From Pseudanabaena sp. PCC 7367 (GTDB taxonomy: Bacteria; Cyanobacteriota; Cyanobacteriia; Pseudanabaenales; Pseudanabaenaceae): 64,000 bases of DNA. Below, piece after piece: positions 1 through 10,558 of the stretch. A program made the translations under genes and the position numbers. How positions within the stretch are numbered: position 1 is the first letter of the stretch; every line of letters starts with the position of its first letter. The stretch covers positions 496,001 to 560,000 of the forward strand of contig NC_019701.1 of assembly GCF_000317065.1 (NCBI RefSeq). The letters run 5' to 3'. The notes below the pieces were generated by a model. That model did no database searches, was not told the origin of the DNA, and worked only from the letters and a program-made list of their open reading frames with translations.

Positions 1-555
1 TTTCTTGGTTAGCTTGAAGGAACGACAAAATTGATGCATCTGGCGTAACACCTGTTTGGCTTGTCCCCAGATATTTTCAATCGGGTTCTCTGCCGGTGCA
101 TAAGGAGCAAAGCGCAGACAATGTATTTGCCAGTCCTGTCCTTGATTGATTTGGGTCAGGAAATCACGAAACTCTTGGGAGCGGTGATAACTAGCGCCAT
201 CCCACACTAGCAATATCTTGGCACCAGCACTGATATCGTGCAAATGCTTTACAAATTCAATTGTCGAGGAGCTATTAGCACTTTGATAGGACTGTAAGAT
301 TAAATCTCCATTCAGACAATCTAAGGCGCCAAAATAAGTCTGGCTATCTCGGTAGTTATCAACTTTGACCTCCAGCCGCTGTTGACGGTCTCCCCAGCCA
401 TACCCACAAATATCACCTGCTCGAGTATGGCACTCATCTAGTGCAAATACCCGTATCTGTCCGTTTTGAATCTCTGGTTGATGAGACTTAAGCCAATTGT
501 TAATCATTTGGTTATGCTCGTGCACCACAGATGCATCATACCTGGGGCTTTTTTT
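1..555 (-). CDS. IS630-family transposase, DDE catalytic frame (partial)
   Basis: Reading the minus strand in the -1 frame from the A7 run gives a continuous peptide to the window edge with the DDE catalytic blocks in order: VFALDECHTRAG (first Asp), KILLVWDGASYHR (second Asp) and APAENPIENIWGQAK (the Glu). These are hallmarks of an IS630 DDE endonuclease that cuts and joins DNA at TA targets. The C-terminus (KLTKK...) runs off position 1. There is no stop or frameshift inside the visible catalytic part, so the copy could be active if the missing end is intact. Confidence 0.8.
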
Positions 556-935
556 CTCCCCTTATGCCAACTCATGCCAGCACTTTTGAGCAAATCGTAA
601 TAGCTTTGCACCGAACGGTATATCACTCCATAGTTCTGGGCTATATGTTCAACTACTTCAGATACTGTACGTTGCCTTTCTTGAGCGATCCATTCAACTA
701 CCGCCTGACGCTCTACCTTACTCAAAAAGCCCGCACTGCCTTTATGGCCTAGCCTCAAACCTGCTATGCCTTGCTCTCTATACTTTCTCTCCCAGCGGCT
801 GATATAGTTTGAACTCACGCCTAGGATTGGTTGAATTTCATGGTGTTTCATCTCCTTAAGACGCATTTGTACTGCTAATGCGCGTTTCATCTCGCGCGGG
901 TCTGGGTTACTGGCGATAAATTCTTCTAGGGGCAT
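504..935 (-). CDS. IS630-family transposase, N-terminal frame (HTH domain)
   Basis: This 143-residue frame carries a helix-turn-helix of the IS630 type (about residues 30-60, around ILGVSSNYISRWERKY) followed by a second HTH/linker region ending in WHKGRKK. It would bind the element's ends. The frame stops shortly after a run of seven A residues, and the DDE domain continues in the -1 frame. The full transposase is therefore probably made by programmed -1 frameshifting at A AAA AAA (549-555), whose codon phase fits the classical slippery heptamer. Without the frameshift this product would be a DNA-binding fragment. Confidence 0.85.
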   Translation of the reverse strand: MPLEEFIASNPDPREMKRALAVQMRLKEMKHHEIQPILGVSSNYISRWERKYREQGIAGLRLGHKGSAGFLSKVERQAVVEWIAQERQRTVSEVVEHIAQNYGVIYRSVQSYYDLLKSAGMSWHKGRKKAPGMMHLWCTSITK

Positions 936-1053
936 ATCTTCTCAACATATACTACCCTCTATTATTCTCTATAATCATCTGGAATTGCTATAGTCACAAA
1001 CAAATTAATTATCTTGGTTCAACTTTTATACTTTAAATAGCCGGCTCCAGCAC

Positions 1054-1359
1054 TCAAGAAGCCGATCGCTCCTGACCATATTCAGCGCCATAATCATTCA
1101 CATTAGCTCGTGCCGCTTCCAGGTCTAGTTGATCCTCAACCATAGCGATCGCCCGCTGCAAGAAGTAATAAGCCTCGATCGAAATCACCGCCGCTATATC
1201 CTCCCCATTCTCCGAGATGATTGTATGCTCATCATCAGCAGCATTTAGCACAATCTCATGCCAGTTGCGCGGGATTTGCTGCACCTCCACCCGATTGCCC
1301 ACATGGGTAGCTTCGGTCGCAAAATTCGACACAGATCCAGGCACCATTACTTCTTCCAT
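1054..1359 (-). CDS. Phd/YefM-like antitoxin, no partner toxin visible
   Basis: The protein has the shape of a Phd/YefM antitoxin: an N-terminal segment leading to a beta-hairpin 'HTIISENGEDIAAVISIEAY', then an acidic helical tail. Such proteins bind their own promoter and neutralise a toxin, usually RelE/ParE or PIN/Fic. I chose the ATG at 1359 because GGTGAGGAG lies 3 bases before it. A longer GTG start at 1383 would overlap the gatB stop (TAGTG) but has no such ribosome site. A toxin gene would normally follow immediately, but the next 118 bases hold no gene and then the IS630 element begins. Antitoxin family is likely; its activity is unknown. Confidence 0.65.
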   Translation of the reverse strand: MEEVMVPGSVSNFATEATHVGNRVEVQQIPRNWHEIVLNAADDEHTIISENGEDIAAVISIEAYYFLQRAIAMVEDQLDLEAARANVNDYGAEYGQERSAS

Positions 1360-1382
1360 AAACTCCTCACCTTTGCTTTGCA

Positions 1383-2852
1383 CTAGGCATTCAGCTTCTT
1401 GCCAAGCATTTGATTTGTGGTTTTGGGATCAGCCCGCCCTTGGGTACGCTTCATCACCTGCCCCACAAAGAAACCCAATAGCTTGGTTTTACCACCTTTG
1501 AACTGTTCAACTTCATTGGGATGAGCAGCTACCACCTCGTCGATGATCTGCTCCAATTGATCGCCAGCCAGAACGGTTAAACCTTTCTTTTTGACCAGCG
1601 ACTTTACAGAGCCACCCTTTTCTAATAGCTCTGGTAGGATTTCCTTGGCGATTTTACCAGTAATCGTTTTCTTGTCAATCAAATTAATCAATTCGCCCAA
1701 AACCTTAGGCGTAAGCGGAAGATCGCTGATATTAATCTTTTGGTCTTTCAAATAGGCCATAATATCGCCCATGATCCAGTTGGCGGCTTGTTTTGCATCT
1801 GCGCCAGTGGCCAACACCGCTTCAAAATAATCAGCCGTAGTATGTTCATCAGCCAGCAAATTAGCATCATAAACACTCAGCCCCAATTCATTAATATAGC
1901 GATCGCGCTTGGCTTCGGGCAGTTCCGGCAACTCCTGGCGATAGATGCTCAGGATTTTCTCTGATACTTCGATCGCGCCTAGGTCTGGTTCTGGGAAATA
2001 GCGATAATCACTGGAGCCCTCCTTCGATCGCATTGAAATAGTCCGCTGGGAGTTTTCTTCCCACAGGCGGGTTTCTTGATTAATTTTTTCGCCTGCTTCG
2101 ATCGCCTTAGTTTGGCGGTTAATCTCGTATTCGATCGCCCGTTGGATCGCATTGAACGAGTTCATGTTTTTGATCTCGACCTTGACCCCAAATTTCTCTG
2201 TGCCCACTGGCCGCACCGAAATGTTCACATCACAGCGGAGTGAGCCCTCTTGCATGTTGCCATCGCATACTTCCAAATAGCGCAAAATGCGACGCAATTC
2301 CTGGGCATAGGCGGCCGCTTCTTCACCACTGCGCATATCCGGTTCGGACACAATCTCCGCTAAAGGCACCCCGGTGCGGTTATAGTCCACCAATGAGTGA
2401 CTGGAGCCAGAGAGTCGATCCGCGCCCGCATGGACTAATTTACCCGCATCTTCTTCCATGTGCAGGCGGGTGATGCCGATCCGCTTGGTGCTGCCATCTT
2501 CTAAATTAATATCCAACCAGCCATGTTCGGCGATCGGTAGGTCGAATTGGGAAATTTGATAGTTCTTGGGCAGGTCGGGATAAAAATACTGTTTGCGATC
2601 GAACTTGCTATGGGGGGCAATCTGGCAGTTCAAGGCTAGACCCGCTTTGATTGCAAATTCCAACACCCGCTCATTCAAAACTGGCAACACACCGGGCATC
2701 CCCAGGCAGATCGGGCAAATATTTGTATTGGGGGGATTGCCAAACTGGGTTGAGCAACCACAAAAAATCTTGGTGTTGGTGTTGAGTTGGCAGTGGATTT
2801 CTAATCCAATTACGGCTTCGTATTTTGTGCGAGCGGGGGCGGTAGTGGTCAT
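1383..2852 (-). CDS. gatB: Aspartyl/glutamyl-tRNA amidotransferase subunit B
   Basis: GatB is the kinase/transamidase subunit of GatCAB. It activates Glu-tRNA(Gln) or Asp-tRNA(Asn) and converts them to Gln-tRNA or Asn-tRNA with ammonia from GatA; cyanobacteria depend on this route for Gln-tRNA. The 489-residue length is normal. The N-terminal signature YEAVIGLEIHCQLNT is followed by a zinc site of four cysteines (FCGCSTQFG...NICPICLGMPG, about residues 30-50). The C-terminal YqeY-like helical domain ends in FFVGQVMKRTQGRADP. The antitoxin gene begins at its stop codon, but gatA and gatC are not nearby. Confidence 0.97.
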   Translation of the reverse strand: MTTTAPARTKYEAVIGLEIHCQLNTNTKIFCGCSTQFGNPPNTNICPICLGMPGVLPVLNERVLEFAIKAGLALNCQIAPHSKFDRKQYFYPDLPKNYQISQFDLPIAEHGWLDINLEDGSTKRIGITRLHMEEDAGKLVHAGADRLSGSSHSLVDYNRTGVPLAEIVSEPDMRSGEEAAAYAQELRRILRYLEVCDGNMQEGSLRCDVNISVRPVGTEKFGVKVEIKNMNSFNAIQRAIEYEINRQTKAIEAGEKINQETRLWEENSQRTISMRSKEGSSDYRYFPEPDLGAIEVSEKILSIYRQELPELPEAKRDRYINELGLSVYDANLLADEHTTADYFEAVLATGADAKQAANWIMGDIMAYLKDQKINISDLPLTPKVLGELINLIDKKTITGKIAKEILPELLEKGGSVKSLVKKKGLTVLAGDQLEQIIDEVVAAHPNEVEQFKGGKTKLLGFFVGQVMKRTQGRADPKTTNQMLGKKLNA

Positions 2853-3236
2853 GGCAATTTTTTCAGTGATTTGAATTTGCGTTCTGAATTAGAGAGATAG
2901 ATTTAATCCCAATTTTTAGCGCTCAGAGATAATAGAGGCGATCGCTATCTTGATTTTAACCAGACTGCTAGGCGATCATAGCATTTGCCAATAATTTACA
3001 AATAATCAAATAATAAAAAGGGCAGACCTGTTACGGTTGCCCCTGTCTAGAGTGAAACTTGTAAGTTAGAACTTTAATTTTGGTTGGTTAGGTGTGGCGA
3101 TCGCTTATTGCAAGAGTCCAGAAATCGCTCACTTGAAGTTAAGGCCGTTGATAACGTTAACTAACACTGTGTTATACATTGTTATACCTTGCATATTTAA
3201 AATGTCTCAAGACAGAAGACCTCAGACATCAGACAT
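2853..3236. other. Intergenic spacer between gatB and chlN
   Basis: No reading frame here is supported. The spacer holds the gatB upstream region, one HIP1-like GATCGC site and the chlLN terminator listed separately. The 195 bases between the chlN stop and that terminator would be 3' untranslated RNA. Confidence 0.6.
3012..3042 (-). terminator. Rho-independent terminator of chlL-chlN
   Basis: Read on the minus strand, the stem GGGCAACC pairs with GGT(C)TGCCC across the loop GTAACA. It is directly followed by TTTTTATTATTT. This is a textbook intrinsic terminator downstream of chlN and before gatB, so chlLN and gatB are probably separate transcription units. Confidence 0.75.
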
Positions 3237-4661
<1,425 letters not shown>

Positions 4662-4689
4662 CTATATATTTTCTACTCTCTTAAACCAT

Positions 4690-5550
4690 CTAAACCATCA
4701 TTAGATCTAGCTCTTCTTCGCGTTTTGGCGCAGTGGCTGGATTGAGGTAGAAATCAGACAGCAGGCTAAACAGTTCACGATCGGCGGCATCCTTGGGTAC
4801 TACGCCCTCAGGCAAGGCCAAAAGTTGATCGGCAATGTTGAGGTAGTAATCACAGACCCAGGCCAAGTCGGGATCATGATCGGCCATCTCAAACAGGGTT
4901 TTGCCCTTGACGCGGGAAACCCGAATATCTTCGATCAGGGGCAGGATTTCCAACACTGGCATTGGTACTGCTTCAATATATTTGTCAATTAGATCGCGCT
5001 TGGAGGTGCGATTGCCAATCAGGCCAGCTAAGCGCAGTGGGTGGGTGCGGGATTTCTCACGAACCGAAGCCGCGATCCGATTGGCGGCAAACAGCGCATC
5101 AAAGCCATTGTCAGTGACGATCATGCAATAGTCGGCATAGTTGAGCGGGGCGGCAAATCCACCGCAAACCACATCGCCCAACACATCAAACAGAATCACG
5201 TCATATTCATCAAAGGCGTTGAGTTCCTTGAGTAGCTTCACGGTTTCGCCAACCACATAGCCACCACAACCAGCACCTGCTGGGGGGCCACCCGCTTCGA
5301 CGCAATCCACGCCACCATAGCCCTTGTAGATCACATCCTCTGGCCAGACATCTTCGTAGTGGTAGTCCTTTTCGGCCAGGGTGTCGATGATCGTGGGGAT
5401 TAAATAACCGGTCAGCGTAAAGGTACTGTCATGCTTGGGATCGCAGCCGATCTGTAATACTTTCTTGCCGCGCATGGCCAAAGCCACGGAAATATTACAA
5501 CTGGTGGTCGATTTGCCAATGCCACCTTTTCCATAAACTGCTAGTTTCAC
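4690..5550 (-). CDS. chlL: Light-independent protochlorophyllide reductase iron-sulfur ATPase
   Basis: ChlL is the NifH-like, ATP-dependent electron donor to ChlN-ChlB. The P-loop GKGGIGKST spans residues 7-15. The two cysteines that bridge the [4Fe-4S] cluster in the homodimer are Cys95 (AGAGCGGY) and Cys129 (GDVVCGGF). The length of 286 residues is standard and no key residue is missing. It is the first gene of the chlL-chlN operon, with a 422-base AT-rich upstream region that should hold the promoter. The enzyme is oxygen-sensitive, so it matters in darkness or low oxygen (family knowledge). Confidence 0.98.
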   Translation of the reverse strand: MKLAVYGKGGIGKSTTSCNISVALAMRGKKVLQIGCDPKHDSTFTLTGYLIPTIIDTLAEKDYHYEDVWPEDVIYKGYGGVDCVEAGGPPAGAGCGGYVVGETVKLLKELNAFDEYDVILFDVLGDVVCGGFAAPLNYADYCMIVTDNGFDALFAANRIAASVREKSRTHPLRLAGLIGNRTSKRDLIDKYIEAVPMPVLEILPLIEDIRVSRVKGKTLFEMADHDPDLAWVCDYYLNIADQLLALPEGVVPKDAADRELFSLLSDFYLNPATAPKREEELDLMMV

Positions 5551-5972
5551 GCTTTGCTCTCCGGGTTCTTGAATGTTCTTAATTTCGTTCTGCTTGAATT
5601 ATTGGCTATGTTTGCGGGAATAGAAAGCCCTGCCGATCGCAACCTGGGCATTAAAACAAGCTTTAAAAAACTATTAAACCTCAAAACAAATTATTGCAAT
5701 CGATAGAAACAAATAAAAGCTGATTTAGCAATTAGATTATATTTTGTGATCTAAAATTAATTAATTAAAAACAAAACAAAAATAAATTAGCCTGATTAGT
5801 TAATAAATGCTTAAGTTGAGCCAAAGCAATTGCCTGGTAAAGGTTGAAGCGATTTGGAGGCGATCGCTGGGCTCAAATTCACAACTAATGAGTTAGATTC
5901 AGGTTTTTTATTACGTGTTGTTAATTGTGTTACTAAAGTTTAAGCACTTGCTCTTAAAAGTAAGCATCTAAT
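5551..5972. other. AT-rich spacer upstream of chlL
   Basis: This spacer shows no credible gene. It is strongly A/T-rich, especially 5680-5800 (runs of aattaattaaaaac). It is the likely promoter region of chlL on the minus strand and the 3' flank of the secreted-protein gene. I see no convincing -35/-10 pair or operator. Confidence 0.5.
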
Positions 5973-6695
5973 TTAGCGGTAGCAAGCATCACTGGTTTGC
6001 CGCACCAGAAAATAGTCAGACTGATAACCACAAACATCACCAGAAGCAGCAATATCATAGGGGCAAGTGCAATCGCCCCGTTTCGAGGCAGCGCGGCGCG
6101 GTGTGATCGCCGGATCAGCAGTAATTTTCGTGACCATTACCCTCAATACATGGCGATCGCGGCTGAATGATTGACTAAAAGCGGCCTTTTGCTTCGGCAT
6201 GATCGTGGAAGGTCGCAGGCTAGTTGTGCGCTCATATATGCCTTCTCTGGTGGTAACGCGATAATGCACTTTGGCATTTCTGACCTTAAAGTCATGGGGG
6301 TTTTGTACCTGTCCCGCAAAACTATTATTGTTATACCGACTACCGATCGAATTCAGCCGCACCGTTCCATCGGTCTGAGTTTGTACCCTGAATTCAAAGG
6401 TGGGCAATGGCGCATTTAGGCTGGTTTGAGGGCATCCTAGCTGGGCAAACTCACTGTCGCTAAAGGTCAATCTGCCGCGCGAGACCGCAATCAATCGATC
6501 GCGGTAGTCCTGCCATTGTTGTTTTGTGGTTGGCTTGGTGGTGGCATTGATTTGCCGGGTGGCGATCGAAATTGCCGTATTCCAGTCCTTGGCACAGAGG
6601 GCGCGATTGAGGGGGGAAGAGGTTTGCGCTGGGGCACTGGCGATCGCAAGGGTATTTATGATCAGGGCGATCGCGGCGATTTTGAGTTTTTTCAT
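5973..6695 (-). CDS. Secreted protein with C-terminal CxCPYD cysteine motif, function unknown
   Basis: The N-terminus is a signal peptide (KKLKIAAIALIINTLAIASAPAQ, cleavage near residue 24). A helical region of about residues 28-90 resembles secreted cyanobacterial proteins that count repeats or co-factors. It is followed by a beta-rich middle (FEFRVQTQTDGTVRLNSIG, then NAKVHYRVTTREGIYERT). The last 35 residues carry CTCPYDIAASGDVCGYQSDY...C, a small cysteine-rich module that recurs at the C-termini of secreted or surface proteins. Five cysteines there suggest disulfides in the periplasm. No enzyme motif is visible and the gene stands alone. The function is not known to me. Confidence 0.7.
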   Translation of the reverse strand: MKKLKIAAIALIINTLAIASAPAQTSSPLNRALCAKDWNTAISIATRQINATTKPTTKQQWQDYRDRLIAVSRGRLTFSDSEFAQLGCPQTSLNAPLPTFEFRVQTQTDGTVRLNSIGSRYNNNSFAGQVQNPHDFKVRNAKVHYRVTTREGIYERTTSLRPSTIMPKQKAAFSQSFSRDRHVLRVMVTKITADPAITPRRAASKRGDCTCPYDIAASGDVCGYQSDYFLVRQTSDACYR

Positions 6696-6938
6696 TTACG
6701 ACTTTTTTACTGCAATTTAATCAAATCCAGGCTCACCATCACTTTATTGGCTGGGGAAGCCCACTATTTAATCCTATCGCCAGTCCTAATTCAGAGAAAT
6801 ATAACTAAGGCCAATTAATTAACTGGCACAAGCTATAGATACCCTTAGCCCTTCATCGTCCTTACCAACCGTAGCAGCAGATCAGCATTCAGATTAAATC
6901 TAAATTTATCATCTTGCTAATAATGATTAACATTTAAC

Positions 6939-7643
6939 CTAGCACCAGGACTGCTCACCAGATGGATTAGCAAGCAACTCACGGATATTTGCCTCGATCA
7001 CGCGATAACCTACATTGCCATTCAATCGCTGCCTGCCTTCATTAAAAATCATCGTAGGACTAACCGAAACCGAGTGTTCCCTGATCAGGTCAAAGTCTTT
7101 GGAAAGCTCCGCATAGGCCGCACCGCTATTAATTTGGGCAGCGATCGCATCGATTGGTAACCCCAACTCGATCGCAATTTGCTCTTGCACTGAGCGATCG
7201 GCCACATCTTCTAGTCGCAGGAAGAATGCCTCTCGAAACGCACATATTGCCTGCTCAAATGGACTAAGCGCATGATTTTTGGATTCATTCCCACGCTCTA
7301 GCTCAATTAAACCTTGTTCCTGGACTAGTTTGATCGCCTGTAAGTATAAGTGGCAGGCAGAGGAAGAACGGGGTGGATTTTTGAGCCAGATATCCGGGTG
7401 AACATTGACATGGTTAAACTTATTCACCACCTCTTTGACATGTTGATTATAGGCAGGCAGACCACCGCGATCGTGCCAGCGTTTTTCCAGCTTGCGGTGG
7501 GCATCACCAAAAACGGGAATGAAATGATAATCAATCCAGATTTGATCGCCAAACGTAGATTTCAATTCATCCACCCGAATCTGCGCCACGTAGGCCCAAA
7601 CACAAAGCAGATCGGAAAAATAGTCAATATGAATTACTGCCAT
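6939..7643 (-). CDS. DsbA/FrnE-like thioredoxin-fold protein
   Basis: The protein starts with the beta-strand and active-site loop of the DsbA family (IDYFSDLLCVWAYV) and has the helical insertion and the C-terminal cis-Pro segment VSPTMIFNEGRQRLNGNVGY, as in FrnE/2-hydroxychromene-2-carboxylate isomerase relatives. The usual C-P-W-C is here C-V-W-A, so only one cysteine (Cys14) remains. That argues against a dithiol oxidase and for a monothiol, glutathione-binding or isomerase-like role (inference). There is no signal peptide, so it is cytoplasmic. The length of 234 is usual. The gene has no operon partners. Confidence 0.75.
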   Translation of the reverse strand: MAVIHIDYFSDLLCVWAYVAQIRVDELKSTFGDQIWIDYHFIPVFGDAHRKLEKRWHDRGGLPAYNQHVKEVVNKFNHVNVHPDIWLKNPPRSSSACHLYLQAIKLVQEQGLIELERGNESKNHALSPFEQAICAFREAFFLRLEDVADRSVQEQIAIELGLPIDAIAAQINSGAAYAELSKDFDLIREHSVSVSPTMIFNEGRQRLNGNVGYRVIEANIRELLANPSGEQSWC

Positions 7644-8789
7644 AACTGTCCCTGTTGAGACCTCCTTGATTTAAAGCGATTTAAAGCCAGGTATAAATAG
7701 GTATAAATCAGATATAAATATAGACACCCACAGTCTGACTTAGATAGTGGCTGCAAACCAATTTGTGGATTAAATTTGTGTATTAATAAATATATTAAAT
7801 CCTGCCACATAGAGCAGTCACACTTAAAATAAGAAACAAAGTAAAACAGCTAAAAAGTTAGAACCAAAAAACAACATATGTACACTTACTAAAACCTAGA
7901 CTGAAGATAAGTTGAGTCAAATTTAAGCCTAAACTAAATGTTACTTATTACAATCAATTGAATTGAACTGTAAACCCGCTTAGATTAATTAGATCAATAT
8001 GATCGATTTATCCCAAAACATAACCCTCAAACTTGGGTGATCGCTTAACCATGATCACAGCATTTAGCGCATATGTGGCTGAATATTACAGTTATTCTCA
8101 AGCCTGGATCTAAATTTTATAGAATATAAGGTAGTAACTACATTGGAGAATCTAATTATGCAGCAATGGCACATAACTTAATTCATAACTATTTCCGTAA
8201 TTTCAATAAGATTCAATTAGGCCTAAAGCTCAAATACAATTTTGGATTTAATCACTCTCTTAGCCAGCTTTGGTCATAATTAATCATAAATTTATCTATC
8301 TAGTTTCTTAGGGGTTTTGCTTAGTAGGGCGATCGCTTTCTTACTCTGGCTGTAAATCTAAGTGCTGTACATCTAAGTATAGTTAGCTGATTGAGCCTAG
8401 CCTGGTTTTGATTCCTGGGCACAACGCCATGATCAATCGCCCGATCGCAAAAATGTTGCCTAGCACCAGAACTCCAGAGCACCAGAGCACCAGATTGATC
8501 ACCATAACTGAGTCGATCGTTTTAATTACCCCAATCAGGGCTTAGATCTTAGATCGTAGATGGGGCGTAGATTGAATTAGCATGGCCAGACTAGGTATCT
8601 GCAAGCATGATCGCTAGAAAAATTTATCTAGGCGATCGGGCTGAACTGGTTTATTTAATTGAGCTATTTACTGGTATAACCTTGCTCTAGAGATTTGTGG
8701 TCATGACTGGCACCAGTTAAACAGGTAACTAGCTAGATGAGCATTGGCAATAGTAAATATCAACTTAATATGATGGTTAATTTTCTGAT
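7644..8789. other. 1.1-kb gene-free spacer
   Basis: No reading frame of credible length or coding character exists on either strand. The spacer is A/T-rich and contains short tandem duplications: aggtataaat twice at 7689-7708, with a related copy following, and overlapping ccagagcac copies near 8470-8490. It also has a HIP1 octamer near 8330. I recognise no tRNA, riboswitch or small RNA here. It separates two divergently transcribed genes and so must hold at least two promoters. Confidence 0.5.
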
Positions 8790-9818
8790 ATGGATATCAC
8801 CGAATTGGATGAACTAGAAGCATCGGTTTCCGATCTGCTATCAATGGCGAAAGTAGAAATAGAGCAGAAACGAATCCAGGAACAGCGTAATGAGCAAATA
8901 GAACAAATTGTTGCCCAGATTGAAGAACGGCTCCAGCCATTGTTGGCTCAGATCGAAAAAATGCTGGCGGAGTTTGATGGCGAGGGCATCCAAGATAGTA
9001 GCGTGCGCCAAAAGTTAGAGGATAAAGCAGCAGACTTAAGGAAAGAACTAGCCGAAGCGCCAGCCCTGGCTGCCCAGGAGGCCGATCGCCAAATGCTCTT
9101 ACATGAAGAACGCTTATTAGAAGAACGACTGCAAGATCAAACCAATCAATGGCGCTATGAATTAAAAGCAGATTTACTAGAGATGATCAATGAGCAGCAG
9201 GACTTTTATAGTGCTACGGATGCATCGATCGCCGTGCGCAGCGAAGTGAATGAACTAAAAGCGATCGGTGCCCTAGACGAAGTAGTCGAAGCATTAATTA
9301 ATCAAATAAATGCCTATAGCGAAGAAGGGCCAGTCGCCAAGCTGCGCGGTAGCCATGAGCAAACCCTTAACTTTATCTATCAAAAAGCCCTGACCAATCG
9401 ATCGCGGGTGGAGCGATCGCCCGATGTGCAGCCTTCAACCAAGCATCGTAAATCTGAAAAACGGCCTAGCTTGTATGGTGATCTAGAAGGCAAGGTGGTG
9501 GTTTTTGGGGGACACGATCGCTTGCAAACGGCAGTTAAAAACCGACTCAGAGATGCTTCCGTAGATTTGGTCTGGTGTACAGAGCAGGGTGGCCTGCAAA
9601 TGGCTGGACAAAGTGAAAACCATATTAATAATGCCGATCTGGTCATAGTGGTAACTGGCTATGCTAGCCACTCGTTGACAGAAAAAGCCCTCGAAGCCTG
9701 CCGCCGCATTGGCAGAAGCCCAGAAATACTCAATACGACGGGCATGACCAGGGTGCTAGAAGCGATCGAATCTGGCTTAAAAGCCCAGCTCTTGGCCAGA
9801 CATTGGAATCAGTCTTAG
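8790..9818 (+). CDS. Coiled-coil protein with C-terminal DUF2325 domain
   Basis: Residues 1-150 are a long charged helical segment (EQKRIQEQRNEQIEQIVAQIEE...) predicted to form a coiled coil. Residues 230-335 form a Rossmann-like DUF2325 domain. It has the glycine-rich first strand KVVVFGGHDRLQTAVKNRL, a middle strand ADLVIVVTGYASHS and the end RSPEILNTTGMTRVLEAIE. DUF2325 proteins are small nucleotide-fold modules with no settled function; some sit in stress or metal regulons. The coiled coil suggests oligomerisation. It is a single-gene unit convergent with sodC. The domain call is good, the function unknown. Confidence 0.7.
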   Translation: MDITELDELEASVSDLLSMAKVEIEQKRIQEQRNEQIEQIVAQIEERLQPLLAQIEKMLAEFDGEGIQDSSVRQKLEDKAADLRKELAEAPALAAQEADRQMLLHEERLLEERLQDQTNQWRYELKADLLEMINEQQDFYSATDASIAVRSEVNELKAIGALDEVVEALINQINAYSEEGPVAKLRGSHEQTLNFIYQKALTNRSRVERSPDVQPSTKHRKSEKRPSLYGDLEGKVVVFGGHDRLQTAVKNRLRDASVDLVWCTEQGGLQMAGQSENHINNADLVIVVTGYASHSLTEKALEACRRIGRSPEILNTTGMTRVLEAIESGLKAQLLARHWNQS

Positions 9819-9862
9819 TTAGTCGTTCGAGTTAGATTAAGTTAACTTCAAGAACCGGCAAG

Positions 9863-10558
9863 CTATTCAGCCGCAGACACAACCCCACAGGCAACCCTGG
9901 TGTCGGCATCTACTCCAGGTATGGTGGTTACACCCGCCGCGCCAGCATGAATCAATACTGCCGTGCCAGCAGGGTGCAAGATGGAATTGGAGCTATCCCC
10001 CAAAGCTAAATCTGGTAATACCGCCGTTAAGACTCCTGTACCATCGCGGCTGATATTCAAATTGGGCAGATCGCCTGCCGCCCCGTGATCGTGGGCATCT
10101 AGGGCATTGCTGCTATGGGAGTTGTGGTGCATTGCCCCATGTTTATCACTAGCATGATTGGCATGGCTAGAACTATGACTGGGATTACTGGGATTAAAGT
10201 GTCCACCCGCACTCTTAAAATCAGGCGCTTCACATTTACCAACCTCATGAATATGGATTGCATGTTCGCCAGGGGCAAGGTTTTGTGCCTCAACGATCAC
10301 CTCCAAACCTGCTTCAGTATCACGAAAAGAGGCCGTACCGACTAGCTGCCCTTCTATATCTTTAATCATCGCCATCGCCCCTTTATCACTATGGGCACTG
10401 TGGTTACTATGGCTATGCTCAGTTTGGTTTTGATCATGCTTATGCCCGGAATGTTGATCAGCATGGGCGGGAGCAATTGTGCTACTACCGATCGCAATTA
10501 ATAAGCTAGTAGCAGCGATCGTAAAATGCTTGGTCTTGATTGAGTTGAAAATTTGCAT
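9863..10558 (-). CDS. sodC: Cu/Zn superoxide dismutase with histidine-rich loop
   Basis: This periplasmic enzyme dismutates superoxide. A signal peptide of about 33 residues ends at APAHA. The mature protein shows the SodC metal site: [28 protein letters not shown] and LIHAGA. The disulfide cysteines are in GKCEA and RVACGV, and the active-site Arg (TRVACG) is kept. Two features are unusual: a His/Ser/Asn-rich N-terminal tail just after the signal (about residues 34-60), and a roughly 25-residue His/Ser-rich insertion in the zinc loop between HFNP and GDLPN. Both may bind or buffer copper or zinc. It is a monocistronic gene with a candidate operator upstream. Confidence 0.92.
   Translation of the reverse strand: MQIFNSIKTKHFTIAATSLLIAIGSSTIAPAHADQHSGHKHDQNQTEHSHSNHSAHSDKGAMAMIKDIEGQLVGTASFRDTEAGLEVIVEAQNLAPGEHAIHIHEVGKCEAPDFKSAGGHFNPSNPSHSSSHANHASDKHGAMHHNSHSSNALDAHDHGAAGDLPNLNISRDGTGVLTAVLPDLALGDSSNSILHPAGTAVLIHAGAAGVTTIPGVDADTRVACGVVSAAE

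Larger units (their letters stand above)
1..935 (-). mobile_element. IS630-family insertion sequence, truncated by the window edge
   Basis: Two overlapping reading frames on the minus strand encode an N-terminal helix-turn-helix part and a C-terminal DDE transposase part, the usual layout of IS630/Tc1-mariner elements. The 5' end of the element lies somewhere between 936 and about 1050, but I could not define its terminal inverted repeat. The 3' end is outside the window. The element sits immediately downstream of an antitoxin gene that has no toxin partner, so its insertion may have removed or split that partner (inference). Confidence 0.85.

Noticed and set aside
8400-8520. Possible small RNA in the 1.1-kb spacer before the DUF2325 gene
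   Set aside because: Only short direct duplications were seen (ccagagcac); there is no stable hairpin with a T-run and no match to known cyanobacterial RNAs.
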